Assembly: GCF_004000865.1 (NCBI RefSeq)
Contig: NZ_BIMB01000028.1
Span: 26,807 to 90,806, forward strand
Reading direction: 5' to 3'
From: Paenibacillus elgii NBRC 100335
GTDB lineage: Bacteria > Bacillota > Bacilli > Paenibacillales > NBRC-103111
Length of the DNA: 64,000 nucleotides
Every line of letters begins with the position of its first letter. Within the stretch, counting starts at the first letter, position 1. The position numbers were made by a program, and so were the translations under genes. The notes under the pieces are model-generated. The model searched no databases. It was not told the DNA's origin and saw nothing but the letters and a program-made list of their open reading frames with translations. Shown here one piece after another: positions 33,274-42,569 of the stretch.

Positions 33274-34773
33274 ATGAAAATCAAATTTCGGCTGTCGCAA
33301 ACCGTTTCCGCTACGCTCGCTTCCGTCATGCTCGTTACGGCTGTCCCCGCTTTTGCCGCAAACAGCGCCAAACCTGGCGTCAATATGGATATCGGCATTC
33401 AAGTCGACGGAAGAGTGCTTGTCCCGCTGCGCGATATCTCCGACGAATTCGGAGCCAAGCTGAGCTGGGAGGAAAGCACGAAATCGATCACCTTGACGAA
33501 AGGCAGTACGACCGTCCAATTGAAAATCGGCGACCCGACCGTTCAGGTGAACGGCAAGTCCCAGACGCTTGATGTCCCGCCGCAGATCAAGGACGGACAA
33601 ACATTCGTTCCCATCCGTTTCGTGGCAGAAGCCTTCGGCGCCAAGGTGGAATGGGACGCCAAGGCCCAATCGACACATATCGACACCAAGGAGAAAGATA
33701 TGTATATTAGCGCTCGGCCGTATTTCGAGCTGGACGGCGTGCCGCTTGTGTACGATGGCGAAATGAAGAACGGTCTGCCCGACGGGAAAGGCTTTGCCGC
33801 TAAAGGAACCTCCATCTACGGCGAAAAATGGTTCGAGGGCCAATGGAAGGACGGAAAACCGGTCCGGGAAGAAGCGCCCCCGGGGACCGAAGGCTATAAA
33901 ATCTACATTAACGGAAGCTACTTGAAGTCGGATTATGCTCCGATTGTTCGCAATAACGCCGTCTATGTGCCTTTATGGGCCGTACTTGGTAAGGTGAACG
34001 CGTCGGCCCAAGCCGTTGACGGGGTCATCCGGATTAATCATCCGAGCCGCATTTTGTTGCTGCGCGCCAATAGCAATCTGCTAACGTATTACGGGGGCAA
34101 AATGGACTCGCACACGGTACGTCTGGACTTTCCGCCGATCTCGGAGAATGATGTCATTTATGTGCCGCTTGTCTTTTTGACGGATTATATGGACATGAAA
34201 ATCGTTTGGGGGGAGCAGCAGCGGGTGGATCTCACCGTCGGGAACTTGTCGAAAAACAATACTTGGGGCAACCAAAATATCATTTCCGATGGAATCAAAA
34301 AGCTGAGACTCGATTCGGACGCCGAAGCGATATGGAAAAACTATCCTAACCTCTGGGTAGATTCCCTGCCCCGCAGCAGCGATGGCGCCAAGAACGGCGG
34401 ATTCGAAAGATTCGAGCAGTTGGCCGTCATCAGCTACAGCGGTCCGACCGTCGTCTTAAGCAACGGGAGCAAGAACGTCCAGTTTAATTTCGATTCGATC
34501 GAAGCCATCCATAGATCGTTCTTCACCGCCGATCCGCTGGCCCAATTCGACTGGCCGGAAAGCATCAAAGCGGTCATTCGCCAACAAAAAGTCAGGATCG
34601 GTATGACCCAGGAACAAGTCCTGATGTCTTGGGGCAAGCCGAACGATATCAATAAAACGAACGGAAGCTTCGGTACGTTCGAGCAATGGGTATACCGCGG
34701 TTCGAGCATCGGCACCGGTAATTACTTGTACTTCACCGACGGCGTGCTCACCTCGACTCAAACTTTAAAGTAA
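33274..34773 (+). CDS. Secreted stalk-domain protein with MORN and BamE-like segments
   Basis: 499 residues from the ATG at 33274 (AAAGGAG upstream). Signal peptide (TVSATLASVMLVTAVPAFA). Two stalk repeats at about 40-135 (LVPLRDISDEFGAKLSWEE, FVPIRFVAEAFGAKVEWD). A MORN-like segment at about 150-200 (YDGEMKNGLPDGKG, GEKWFEGQWKDGKP). A second pair of stalk-like repeats at about 215-325. The end (about 435-499) is a SmpA/OmlA-BamE-like fold (VRIGMTQEQVLMSWGKPND, FGTFEQWVYRG, LYFTDGVLTS). An unusual module combination for one exported protein. Probably wall- or surface-located; function unknown. Confidence 0.78.
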   Translation: MKIKFRLSQTVSATLASVMLVTAVPAFAANSAKPGVNMDIGIQVDGRVLVPLRDISDEFGAKLSWEESTKSITLTKGSTTVQLKIGDPTVQVNGKSQTLDVPPQIKDGQTFVPIRFVAEAFGAKVEWDAKAQSTHIDTKEKDMYISARPYFELDGVPLVYDGEMKNGLPDGKGFAAKGTSIYGEKWFEGQWKDGKPVREEAPPGTEGYKIYINGSYLKSDYAPIVRNNAVYVPLWAVLGKVNASAQAVDGVIRINHPSRILLLRANSNLLTYYGGKMDSHTVRLDFPPISENDVIYVPLVFLTDYMDMKIVWGEQQRVDLTVGNLSKNNTWGNQNIISDGIKKLRLDSDAEAIWKNYPNLWVDSLPRSSDGAKNGGFERFEQLAVISYSGPTVVLSNGSKNVQFNFDSIEAIHRSFFTADPLAQFDWPESIKAVIRQQKVRIGMTQEQVLMSWGKPNDINKTNGSFGTFEQWVYRGSSIGTGNYLYFTDGVLTSTQTLK

Positions 34774-34811
34774 GGTTAACCCAAGAGGCCGTCTCTGTCA
34801 GGAGGCGATCA

Positions 34812-34852
34812 AGGCTCTGTCCGGTTCATAATAACGGATAGAGCCTTTTCCG
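34812..34852. terminator. Terminator between convergent genes
   Basis: AAGGCTCTGTCCG (34812-34824) pairs with CGGATAGAGCCTT (34836-34848), with one G-U pair, followed by TTCC; it ends the stalk-protein gene and probably also the AraC gene. Confidence 0.75.
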
Positions 34853-34853
34853 C

Positions 34854-35651
34854 TTAGCGGTAGCTCGTTTGCATCCGCTCGCTCAGGAACCTGTTCATCA
34901 ACAAGGGCAAGGAAATGAGGATGGGCGGATCGTCCAGCCGAGGGACATGGAGCATTACTTGCTGATAAGGAACAGAGGAATACGGCTGAACGACGATCGG
35001 CTCTCTTGACCGGGTGCGCAAGGTGTTATGCGGGAGCAAAAAGTCTACCGCCTGCATCCCCCAGGAGACCGATGTGGCCATAAGATAATAAGTGCCCGGC
35101 TTCACGCCGGTAAAGCAAAATTCCCCTAGCGAGGAAAGCAGCGTGCCGTGCAGCGGAATTCCCTCGGGAATCGGCCTCGGAAACAAACCGATCAGAATCA
35201 CGCCTTCAAAAGGGACCTCTGCCTGCACGGTCCCTTCAATTCTGGCATAGTGATCGAAAACGGGATGCCCCGACGTCCAATCGCTGAGCTGCTGCAACGT
35301 CCGGAAATGGCTGTCCGCTTGAGGCGTCGAGTTGCGAAAGTCGGACGGTGTCACGCCGACCCGTTCGGTAAACCTCGTTGTAAAAGTTCCCAGACTCTGC
35401 TGTCCGATCTCCAATCCGATATCGCGAACGCTCAGATTCGTGCGCAGCAGCAAGTCTTTTGCCTTTTGCAGACGAAGGGAAGAAACATAATATAACGGCG
35501 GGAGGCCGATTCTTTCCTTAAAAATACGCGTGAAATGAAACGGACTGTAGCCTGCATAAGCGGCCAAGCGAGCAAGCGGCAGCGGGTCATAAATATTCCG
35601 ATGAATATAGTCGATTACCGCGTCGATCTCCGGATACTTGTCGGTCGCCAT
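34854..35651 (-). CDS. AraC-family transcriptional regulator
   Basis: About 265 residues from the ATG at 35651 (GGAGGAAG ahead). The DNA-binding domain is N-terminal: two HTHs at about 8-105 (IDYIHRNIYDPLPLARLAAYAGYSPFHFTRIFKERIG and VRDIGLEIGQQSLGTFTTRFTERVGVTPSDFR). A C-terminal domain of about 150 residues could bind a ligand; its family is not clear. Proteins with an N-terminal AraC HTH often pair with GyrI-like domains, but I see no strong match here. No neighbouring gene is an obvious target. Confidence 0.88.
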   Translation of the reverse strand: MATDKYPEIDAVIDYIHRNIYDPLPLARLAAYAGYSPFHFTRIFKERIGLPPLYYVSSLRLQKAKDLLLRTNLSVRDIGLEIGQQSLGTFTTRFTERVGVTPSDFRNSTPQADSHFRTLQQLSDWTSGHPVFDHYARIEGTVQAEVPFEGVILIGLFPRPIPEGIPLHGTLLSSLGEFCFTGVKPGTYYLMATSVSWGMQAVDFLLPHNTLRTRSREPIVVQPYSSVPYQQVMLHVPRLDDPPILISLPLLMNRFLSERMQTSYR

Positions 35652-35919
35652 TCCTTCACTTCCTCCGATCATGTTCCTCTAGTCAAACACTTCCAATTCA
35701 CGGAACAAACGTTCGCTTTCATATTATCATAATTTTTATAGGCATGGAACAGTAAATTTTAACTCATATCCTCCTTTTCGCTTTAAAACATTACATAAAA
35801 CGTTAGATTTAAAGAAAGTATTTCCCGCGAAACAGCAATCCGTAAGAAACCGGAAGTCCGGGGGAATGCTATACTTGGGATGAAATCGACAAAATTAACG
35901 GCTGAAAGGATGTTGTATT

Positions 35920-36330
35920 ATGGCGAAGCTTATACCTTTTTTGGTCTCGGAGGATGCAAGAGCTCAAGCGGAGTTCTATATCAACGCGCTCGGCGGAGAG
36001 ATTCTGTCCGTAATGACGCACGGACAGCTTCCGGATGCAAGCGAAGCGCTGAAAGACAAAGTGCTGCATATGTGTGTGATGGCCGGCGGAATTAACTTCT
36101 TTATGAGCGATTCCGTCTTCGAATCGCTTAACCATGGGAACGGCATTCAACTGAATCTGGAATTCCCGACGGAAGCCGAAGCCCGCGAGGCATTCGCCAA
36201 ACTTGGCGAGGGCGGCACCGTAAAGCACCCGTTGGAGCCGGCATTCTGGGGCAGCCTGTTCGGCCAGATCGAAGATAAGTACGGCGTGATCTGGATGATC
36301 ACCAACCAAGCTCAAGCGAGCCAAGCTTAA
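35920..36330 (+). CDS. PhnB-like VOC-superfamily protein
   Basis: 136 residues with the beta-alpha-beta-beta-beta repeats of the glyoxalase/bleomycin-resistance fold: LIPFLVSEDARAQAEFYINALGGEIL in the first half, IQLNLEFPTEAEAREAFAKLGEGG and FWGSLFGQIEDKYGVIWMI in the second. The last segment is the PhnB signature. Members are mostly uncharacterised or act as dioxygenases, resistance proteins or epimerases. AAAGGA precedes the ATG. Single gene. Confidence 0.88.
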   Translation: MAKLIPFLVSEDARAQAEFYINALGGEILSVMTHGQLPDASEALKDKVLHMCVMAGGINFFMSDSVFESLNHGNGIQLNLEFPTEAEAREAFAKLGEGGTVKHPLEPAFWGSLFGQIEDKYGVIWMITNQAQASQA

Positions 36331-36349
36331 TCCCATACAAAGATTAGAC

Positions 36350-36379
36350 AGACCGCAGGCACAGCCTTGCGGTCTTTTT
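36350..36379 (+). terminator. Terminator of the PhnB-like gene
   Basis: AGACCGCAGGC (36350-36360) pairs perfectly with GCCTTGCGGTCT (36364-36375, one bulge), followed by TTTTG. Confidence 0.9.
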
Positions 36380-36794
36380 GCGTGTTAATAGCTAACAAGC
36401 GATGTTATGTTAATCCTTCATAAACAGAACATGCCTTCGCTAAAATTCAACAATTCATGCGAACAAAAAAAGGGGGGTGACAAAAAAAGGTAGTGTATGT
36501 AAAATGTGTAGTAATGTCATTGCTTTTAATTGTCGCAATTTTTTGCCAACGGTTTAATACAACACTACGACGTCTTCCACAGCAAGCACCATCGGTTTCG
36601 GTGACCTCACGAATCTCATGCCTACACGATCGTCCATACGACGCCATGATCCTGGGACGATCCCCTTTCCATCGTTCAAAGCACCTAAGTCCAATACATA
36701 AGCGATTTATCGGTCTTAAAAATTCAATCTGGCAGCCATAGTGTTGGAAGCGTTTTCCAACATTGCAAACCGGCTAACTTCTCGAGGTGATCCT
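36380..36794. other. Intergenic region upstream of the oligopeptide operon
   Basis: No gene is supported; the open frames at 36447-36647 (minus) and 36493-36741 (plus) lack ribosome sites and families. The only structured element seen is the dyad at 36742-36762. Confidence 0.5.
36742..36762. promoter_or_regulatory. Inverted repeat, candidate operator of the oligopeptide operon
   Basis: TGTTGGAA (36742-36749) and TTCCAACA (36755-36762) are perfect inverted arms around 5 bases, 32 bases before the first start codon. The centre (GGAAGCGTTTTCC) is close to, but not a good match with, a CcpA cre site. Confidence 0.5.
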
Positions 36795-37811
36795 ATGAAC
36801 AATCCGTCGAGCGCCTTGCTTGACATCCGTCATTTGAGTGCAGGATTTTCCATTGAAGGGAATTATTATCGCGCGGTCGACGACGTGTCTCTCCGCTTGC
36901 TGCCGGGTCAGGTGCTCGGCGTCGTCGGGGAATCCGGCTGCGGCAAATCCGTCATGTCCTTATCCATCATGAAATTGCTGCCCAAAAAGGTTAGCCGGAT
37001 GGATAGCGGTGAAATCTGGTTTGACGGCAGCAACCTGATGAATTTATCCGAGAGCGAGCTGCTCAAGCTGCGGGGCAGCGATATCGGAATGGTTTTTCAA
37101 GAGCCGATGACCGCGCTTAATCCGGTATTTACGATCGGCTATCAAATCGAGGAAGTGCTGGAGAATCATCTTGTCATGAGCAAGAAAGAAAGGCGCAAAC
37201 GCAGCATCGAATTGCTCAGGTCCGTCGGCATCCCGCATGCCGAGCGAATTGTCGGCGAATATCCGCATCAATTATCGGGCGGCATGCGCCAGCGCGTCAT
37301 GATTGCGATGGCGATCGCCTGCAATCCGAAGCTGCTGATCGCCGACGAGCCGACGACCGCGCTGGACGTCACGATCCAAGCGCAAATTATTGAGCTGCTT
37401 AAAGATATTCAGCAGCAGCGAGGCATGTCCATGATTTTGATCACGCATGACCTCGGCGTTGTCGCCGAGATGGCCGATACGGTCGCCGTCATGTACGCCG
37501 GTCAAATTGTGGAACAAGGGCATGTCACGCAAATTTTCTACGAGCCCAAGCATCCGTATTTGCAGCTGCTGCTGCAATCGCTCCCCCGCCTTGACGAGGA
37601 GCAGGAACGCTTAAAATCGATTAGCGGCATCGTCCCGTCGCTTGTCCATATGCCCCGAACCGGCTGCCGGTTCGCCGGACGCTGTCCGAGCGCGAGCGAC
37701 GATTGCCGCAGGCTGACGCCGCAGCTCGCCAATGCAGGCGGCGGCCATTACGTTCGCTGCCTGAACTTTTCAGCGTGTGTGCCTACAGCCCGGGAGGAGG
37801 AAACCGTATGA
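36795..37811 (+). CDS. oppD: Oligopeptide/dipeptide ABC transporter ATPase, OppD/DppD type
   Basis: 338 residues from the ATG at 36795 behind GAGGTGATC; the longer frame overlaps the operator dyad. Walker [10 protein letters not shown], signature LSGGMRQRV, Walker [14 protein letters not shown]-loop LITHDLGV. The C-terminal oligopeptide/dipeptide extension with clustered cysteines ([15 protein letters not shown]) is typical and in relatives binds an iron-sulfur cluster. It powers peptide import together with the second ATPase and the two permeases. It overlaps the next gene by ATGA. Confidence 0.93.
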   Translation: MNNPSSALLDIRHLSAGFSIEGNYYRAVDDVSLRLLPGQVLGVVGESGCGKSVMSLSIMKLLPKKVSRMDSGEIWFDGSNLMNLSESELLKLRGSDIGMVFQEPMTALNPVFTIGYQIEEVLENHLVMSKKERRKRSIELLRSVGIPHAERIVGEYPHQLSGGMRQRVMIAMAIACNPKLLIADEPTTALDVTIQAQIIELLKDIQQQRGMSMILITHDLGVVAEMADTVAVMYAGQIVEQGHVTQIFYEPKHPYLQLLLQSLPRLDEEQERLKSISGIVPSLVHMPRTGCRFAGRCPSASDDCRRLTPQLANAGGGHYVRCLNFSACVPTAREEETV

Positions 37812-38794
37812 ACGACTTGACCGCTCATGACCGCCCACTGCTGCAAGTTCTCAATTTGAAAAAGCATTATCCGATTCACGGCGGGCTCTTTCGGAGGCAG
37901 GTCGGCTCGATTCAGGCGGTGAACGACTTCTCGCTCACGATGCGGCGGGGCGAAACCGTCGGACTTGTCGGAGAATCCGGCTGCGGCAAATCGACGACCG
38001 GCCGCGCGATCATGCGTCTCATCGAGCCGACGGCGGGCACGATCCTTTTTGAAGGCGAGGACATTACCCGGATCAAAGGCGAACGGCTGCGGCAAATCCG
38101 CAAGGATATGCAGATGGTGTTCCAAGACCCGTTCAGCTCGCTGAATCCGAAAATGATGGTCGGCCATCTCGTCTCCGAGCCGATTCGCAATTATGAATCG
38201 CGTACCGGGAAAGAGCTGGAGGAGCGCGTCGCTGAGCTGCTCGTGAAGGTCGGACTTGCCGAGGACTCCTATTACAAATATCCGCATGAGTTTTCCGGCG
38301 GGCAGCGGCAGCGGATCAGCATCGCAAGAACGCTGGCGCTAAAGCCTAAGCTCGTGGTCGCCGATGAACCCGTGTCCGCGCTCGACGTATCGATTCAATC
38401 GCAAGTGCTGAACCTGCTGCAGGACATTCAAGCCGATTTCGGGCTGTCCTATCTGTTCATCGCTCACGATCTGAGCGTCGTGAAGCATATCAGCGACCGG
38501 ATCGGCGTCATGTACTTGGGCCGGCTCGTCGAGATTACGGATAAGAAAAGCTTGTATAAACAGCCGCTTCATCCTTACACCCAGGCTTTATTGTCCGCCG
38601 TGCCGATCCCGGACCCGAACGCCAAGCGGGAGCGGATCGTGCTGCAAGGCGATGTGCCAAGTCCGGCCAATCCGCCCGCCGGCTGCGCCTTTCATCCGCG
38701 CTGCCGCCATGCCGTCGCCGCTTGCCGGGAGCAGCAGCCCACACTTAAACAGGTGGCGCCTCACCACGAGGTCGCCTGTCATTTATACGAATAA
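37808..38794 (+). CDS. oppF: Oligopeptide/dipeptide ABC transporter ATPase, OppF/DppF type
   Basis: 328 residues from the ATG at 37808, overlapping the stop of the first ATPase by four bases. Walker [10 protein letters not shown], signature FSGGQRQRI, Walker B LVVADEPVSALD, H-loop LFIAHDLSV. The C-terminal cysteine cluster GCAFHPRCRHAVAACRE is present. The N-terminus carries the LKKHYPI...GLFRRQVGSIQAVNDFS pattern usual for OppF. Second ATPase of the importer. Confidence 0.93.
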   Translation: MNDLTAHDRPLLQVLNLKKHYPIHGGLFRRQVGSIQAVNDFSLTMRRGETVGLVGESGCGKSTTGRAIMRLIEPTAGTILFEGEDITRIKGERLRQIRKDMQMVFQDPFSSLNPKMMVGHLVSEPIRNYESRTGKELEERVAELLVKVGLAEDSYYKYPHEFSGGQRQRISIARTLALKPKLVVADEPVSALDVSIQSQVLNLLQDIQADFGLSYLFIAHDLSVVKHISDRIGVMYLGRLVEITDKKSLYKQPLHPYTQALLSAVPIPDPNAKRERIVLQGDVPSPANPPAGCAFHPRCRHAVAACREQQPTLKQVAPHHEVACHLYE

Positions 38795-38818
38795 TCTCAT
38801 AAAAGGAGGATGCGTTCC

Positions 38819-40555
38819 ATGGAAAAAAAAGCTTCAATGATTTTATCCGCCCTGCTGTTTCTTGCCGTGTCCCTTACCGGCTGCACGGATAAAGCACCGG
38901 AGGCGACGGACGCGCCAAAAAAGGTTGAAGAGAACAAAGCGGCGACAAGCGAGCCGAAACCGGGGGGCATTGTAAAGTACGGCTATACGCAGCCGTTCAA
39001 GGGCGTGCTTGACCGCGCATTTTATGGCGGTCAGGACGACGATTTGATTTTGCGGTTCATGACGGACGACCTGCTCAAAACCGGCGACGACCTCAAGACG
39101 TATCCCAATATTGCCGAATGGACGGAGTCGGACGATCATAAGACGTTTACGTTCAAGATCAAGCCCGGCGTCAAGTGGCACAATGGCGACGAGCTGACGA
39201 TGGAGGACTGGAAGTTCGCGCTGGAGACCGTTGCCCATAAAGACTATACGGCGGCCGGGGGCAGCCGGTACAGCAACGTCGAGATGATTGTCGGCGTTGA
39301 GGATTACCGCGAGGGCAAAGCCAAAGATATTGCCGGCATCAAGCTGATCGACAATTACACGATGTCGGTTACCGTCAAAAGCGCTGCGCCGAATACGATC
39401 TCGAACCTGTGGTCGTATCCGATGCCGAAAAAGTATTTTGCCGGTGTTGCCGTCAAAGATATGCTGAATTCCGAGCAAGTCCGCAAAAAGCCGATCGGCA
39501 TCGGGCCGTTCAAGGTAAAAAAGATTCAGCCGGGCGAGTATGTCGAGATGGAGCGGTTCGACGACTATTGGGGAGGCAAGCCGCTGCTCGACGGCGTGAT
39601 CTACAAGGTAGTTGCCGGCAATATGGCGACCAGTCTGCTGGAAAACGGCGAAATCGACATCATGGAAGTGCCGAACAGTCAATTTAAAGACGTTGAAAAG
39701 CTGAAAAATGTCAATATCGATAAACAAGATGCGCTTTCCTACGCCTATATCGGCTTCAAGCTGGGGACGTGGGACAAGAAATCCGAGAAAATTATTGCGA
39801 ACCCGAAATCCAAGTTCGCCGACAAACGCCTGCGGCAGGCGATGTATTACGCGTTGGACCGGCAAGCGCTGATCGATGCGTTCGCCAACGGTCTGTCCAA
39901 GACGATCTCCGCCCCCATGCCGGGAGTAAGCTGGGCGAAGATTCCGGATGATCAATTGAATCCGTACGAATACAATCCCGATAAAGCGAAGAAATTGCTC
40001 GACGAAGCGGGTTATAAAGATACGAACGGCGACGGATTGCGTGAAGATCCGCAAGGGAACAAGCTCACGTTTAACTTCGACGCCATGTCCGGCACGGAGG
40101 TTGCCGCGCCGCGCGCCCAAACGATGATGCAGATGTGGAAGGATGTGGGACTCGACGTAAAGCTAAACGGAGGCGCATTGAAAGAGTTCAACGCCTTCTA
40201 CGATGTGGTCGAGAATGACGATCCGTCTGTCGAGCTGTTCGCCGGCGCATGGTCGCTTGCCAGCGATCCCGATCCGAAGGCATTATGGAAGAGCAACGTG
40301 CTCTGGAATTTCCCGCGCTGGTACTCGGCCGAATCCGACCGCTTGATTGACGAAGGGATCAGTGAGAAGGCTTTTGATCTGAACTACCGCAAGGACGTGT
40401 ATCACAAGTGGCAGAAGCTCGTGAACGAAGAAGTGCCGATGATGTTCCTGTATTCTCCGATCGATGTGACAGTGAGCAACAAACGTCTGCAGAACGTCAA
40501 GGCGAACTCGTTCACGAATCAAATCGACGTTCATAAGTGGTGGGTCACGCAATGA
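38819..40555 (+). CDS. oppA: Oligopeptide-binding lipoprotein
   Basis: 578 residues from the ATG at 38819 behind AAAGGAGG. Lipobox FLAVSLTGC. The fold is DppA/OppA (SBP_bac_5): WHNGDELTMEDWKFALE, GIGPFKVKKIQPGEYVEMERFDDYWGGKP, LRQAMYYALDRQALIDAF, NPYEYNPDKAKKLLDEAGYKDTNGDGLREDPQG. It captures peptides or other ligands outside the membrane and delivers them to OppB/OppC. The exact ligand is unknown; some members bind nickel or glycosides. Confidence 0.93.
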   Translation: MEKKASMILSALLFLAVSLTGCTDKAPEATDAPKKVEENKAATSEPKPGGIVKYGYTQPFKGVLDRAFYGGQDDDLILRFMTDDLLKTGDDLKTYPNIAEWTESDDHKTFTFKIKPGVKWHNGDELTMEDWKFALETVAHKDYTAAGGSRYSNVEMIVGVEDYREGKAKDIAGIKLIDNYTMSVTVKSAAPNTISNLWSYPMPKKYFAGVAVKDMLNSEQVRKKPIGIGPFKVKKIQPGEYVEMERFDDYWGGKPLLDGVIYKVVAGNMATSLLENGEIDIMEVPNSQFKDVEKLKNVNIDKQDALSYAYIGFKLGTWDKKSEKIIANPKSKFADKRLRQAMYYALDRQALIDAFANGLSKTISAPMPGVSWAKIPDDQLNPYEYNPDKAKKLLDEAGYKDTNGDGLREDPQGNKLTFNFDAMSGTEVAAPRAQTMMQMWKDVGLDVKLNGGALKEFNAFYDVVENDDPSVELFAGAWSLASDPDPKALWKSNVLWNFPRWYSAESDRLIDEGISEKAFDLNYRKDVYHKWQKLVNEEVPMMFLYSPIDVTVSNKRLQNVKANSFTNQIDVHKWWVTQ

Positions 40556-40577
40556 CCGCATCCGGGAGGCTGGGCTT

Positions 40578-41543
40578 ATGCTGACTTATACGTTGCGCAG
40601 AGTACTAGGCATGATTCCGCTGCTCCTGCTCATCTCCATTGTGGTGTTCACCCTGGCAAAATCAATGCCGGGGGACGCCCTGACGGGGATGATCGATCCG
40701 GCCAACGTGAAGCCGGAATATATCGCCGAAATGCGGCAGCAGCTGGGGTATAACGACCCGATTCCGCAGCAGTTCGTCCGTTGGTTCGGCAACATGCTGC
40801 GGGGCGATTTCGGCCAATCCTTCATTCACAAGATGCCCGTGAGCGACCTGTTTTTCCAGCGGCTCCAGAATACGGCCATTCTTGCCACGATGGCCATATG
40901 CATTACCTATGCGATCGCTTTCCTGACCGGGATGGTCGCAGGCAGACGTCCGAATACGCCGATCGATTATTCGATCCAGACGGTCAGCTACATTGTCTAT
41001 GCTCTTCCGAGCTTTATTATCGGAATCGTCTGCATCTACATCTTCGCGATCAAGCTCGGCTGGGTACCCGCCAGCGGATCGCGCAGCGTCGGAGTGGCCG
41101 ACGGCACGCTTGCGTATTACTTGAACGTGTTGAAAAATTCGCTGCTGCCCGCGTTCGTACTCGGCTCTTTGGGCACAGCCGCTTATACGCAATTTCTGCG
41201 CAATGACATTATCGAGAGCAGCCGCAAGGATTACGTCAGGACGGCACGGGCGAAAGGGACAAGCGAGCGGCATATTTACAACCGGCACATCCTGCGCAAT
41301 TCGCTGATCCCCATGGTTACGTTTCTCGGTATCGATATCGGGGGATTGTTCGGCGGGGCGGTCATTACCGAGACGCTGTTCGTTTATCCGGGAATGGGTG
41401 AATTGTTCGTCTCCTCGATCAGCAGCCGCGATTATTCCGTCGTGATGACAATTACGATGTTTGCGTCCGTCATGACGCTGATCGGCAACTTAATTTCCGA
41501 TTTGCTGTACGGTTACGTCGATCCGCGTATCCGGCTTCGCTAG
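40578..41543 (+). CDS. oppB: Oligopeptide ABC permease, OppB/DppB type
   Basis: 321 residues, six membrane helices. Family features: YTLRRVLGMIPLLLLISIVVF at the N-terminus, and the EAA coupling loop ESSRKDYVRTARAKGTSERHIYNRHILRNSLIP. GGGAGG precedes the ATG. Forms the translocation path with the next permease. Confidence 0.94.
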   Translation: MLTYTLRRVLGMIPLLLLISIVVFTLAKSMPGDALTGMIDPANVKPEYIAEMRQQLGYNDPIPQQFVRWFGNMLRGDFGQSFIHKMPVSDLFFQRLQNTAILATMAICITYAIAFLTGMVAGRRPNTPIDYSIQTVSYIVYALPSFIIGIVCIYIFAIKLGWVPASGSRSVGVADGTLAYYLNVLKNSLLPAFVLGSLGTAAYTQFLRNDIIESSRKDYVRTARAKGTSERHIYNRHILRNSLIPMVTFLGIDIGGLFGGAVITETLFVYPGMGELFVSSISSRDYSVVMTITMFASVMTLIGNLISDLLYGYVDPRIRLR

Positions 41544-41561
41544 CATGAGAGGAGGATGGCT

Positions 41562-42461
41562 ATGAATACCGCGACGAAGCCGTTGAATCAAACAATGCCC
41601 ATCGGCAAAAAACGAAGCGCCTCCCCATGGGTGACGGGCTGGAGCCGATTTTTTCACAACAAGCTGGCGGTCGCCAGCCTCGCGTTTCTGGTCCTCATTG
41701 CGGTCCTGTGTGCACTGGCGCCGCTGCTGACCTCCTATGATCCGGTTAAAATCAACCTGCGTCTTATCCATAAACCGCCGTCGGTGGAGCATCTGTTAGG
41801 AACGGACAAGGGCGGGCGCGACATTATCGCAAGATTGCTGTACGGCGGACGCACGACGCTGATGATTGCCGTAAGCATCAGCTTTTTGGTGACGTTTATC
41901 GGGGTGACCATCGGTTCTGTCGCCGGTTATTTCGGAGGCAAGATCGATAACATGTTAATGCGCTTCACCGATTTTATTATGATTTTCCCGTTTCTTATTT
42001 TTGTTATCGTCCTGAAGACAGTCATCGCGGACTCGGGCATCCTGGTGCTAATTGTCGTCATTAGCGTGCTTGGCTGGGGCGGGATCGCCCGCCTTGTCCG
42101 AAGCAAGGTGTTGGCGGAGAAGGAGAACGAGTACATCATGAGCGCCGTCGCGATCGGCTGCAAGCCGTTCCAAGTGATCGTCAAGCATTTGCTGCCCAAT
42201 GTGGCCTCTACCATTATTGTGCAGGCGATCGTCGTAATGGCCGTCATGATTGGCGTAGAGACGGGTCTCAGCTTCCTTGGATTCGGCGTGCCGGCCAATG
42301 TTCCGAGCTGGGGAAATATGATGTCGGATGCAATCTCGCCCCAAGTGATCAAAAACCAATGGTGGGTTTGGCTGCCGTCCGCCGTCGTAATTACGTCTAC
42401 GATTCTCGCCATCAACTTTATCGGAGAAGGCGCGAAGGAAGCGTTCGATCCGAAAGGATAA
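41562..42461 (+). CDS. oppC: Oligopeptide ABC permease, OppC/DppC type
   Basis: 299 residues from the ATG at 41562 (GAGAGGAGG upstream; the in-frame ATG at 41556 overlaps that site). N-terminal OppC_N segment (WSRFFHNKLAVASLAFLVLIAVLCALAPLL), GTDKGGRDIIARLLYGGRTTLMI, and the coupling loop AEKENEYIMSAVAIGCKPFQVIVKHLLPN. Last gene of the operon; a strong hairpin follows. Confidence 0.94.
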   Translation: MNTATKPLNQTMPIGKKRSASPWVTGWSRFFHNKLAVASLAFLVLIAVLCALAPLLTSYDPVKINLRLIHKPPSVEHLLGTDKGGRDIIARLLYGGRTTLMIAVSISFLVTFIGVTIGSVAGYFGGKIDNMLMRFTDFIMIFPFLIFVIVLKTVIADSGILVLIVVISVLGWGGIARLVRSKVLAEKENEYIMSAVAIGCKPFQVIVKHLLPNVASTIIVQAIVVMAVMIGVETGLSFLGFGVPANVPSWGNMMSDAISPQVIKNQWWVWLPSAVVITSTILAINFIGEGAKEAFDPKG

Positions 42462-42480
42462 TTTGCAGGGAACACAAAAC

Positions 42481-42527
42481 GCGGCGGCCGTCCGAACATG
42501 AAGCACATGTTCCAGACGGCCGCCGCC
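42481..42527. terminator. Strong hairpin between convergent operons
   Basis: GCGGCGGCCGTC pairs with GACGGCCGCCGCC, and inside it GAACATG pairs with CATGTTC. No T-run follows on either strand, so it may end transcripts by another means or stabilise their 3' ends. Confidence 0.6.
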
Positions 42528-42569
42528 GTGTTCATGGGCCGGTGCTTGAGAAGCTAGCCCCTCCCTTTA

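Noticed and set aside
36493..36741. Possible 82-residue protein before the oligopeptide operon
   Set aside because: No ribosome site, no family, and it ends at the operator dyad.
36742..36762. CcpA cre site
   Set aside because: The centre resembles a cre box but mismatches conserved positions; reported only as an unassigned dyad.
38843..40120. Minus-strand frame of 425 codons
   Set aside because: Lies entirely opposite the oligopeptide-binding protein gene; composition is that of a shadow frame.
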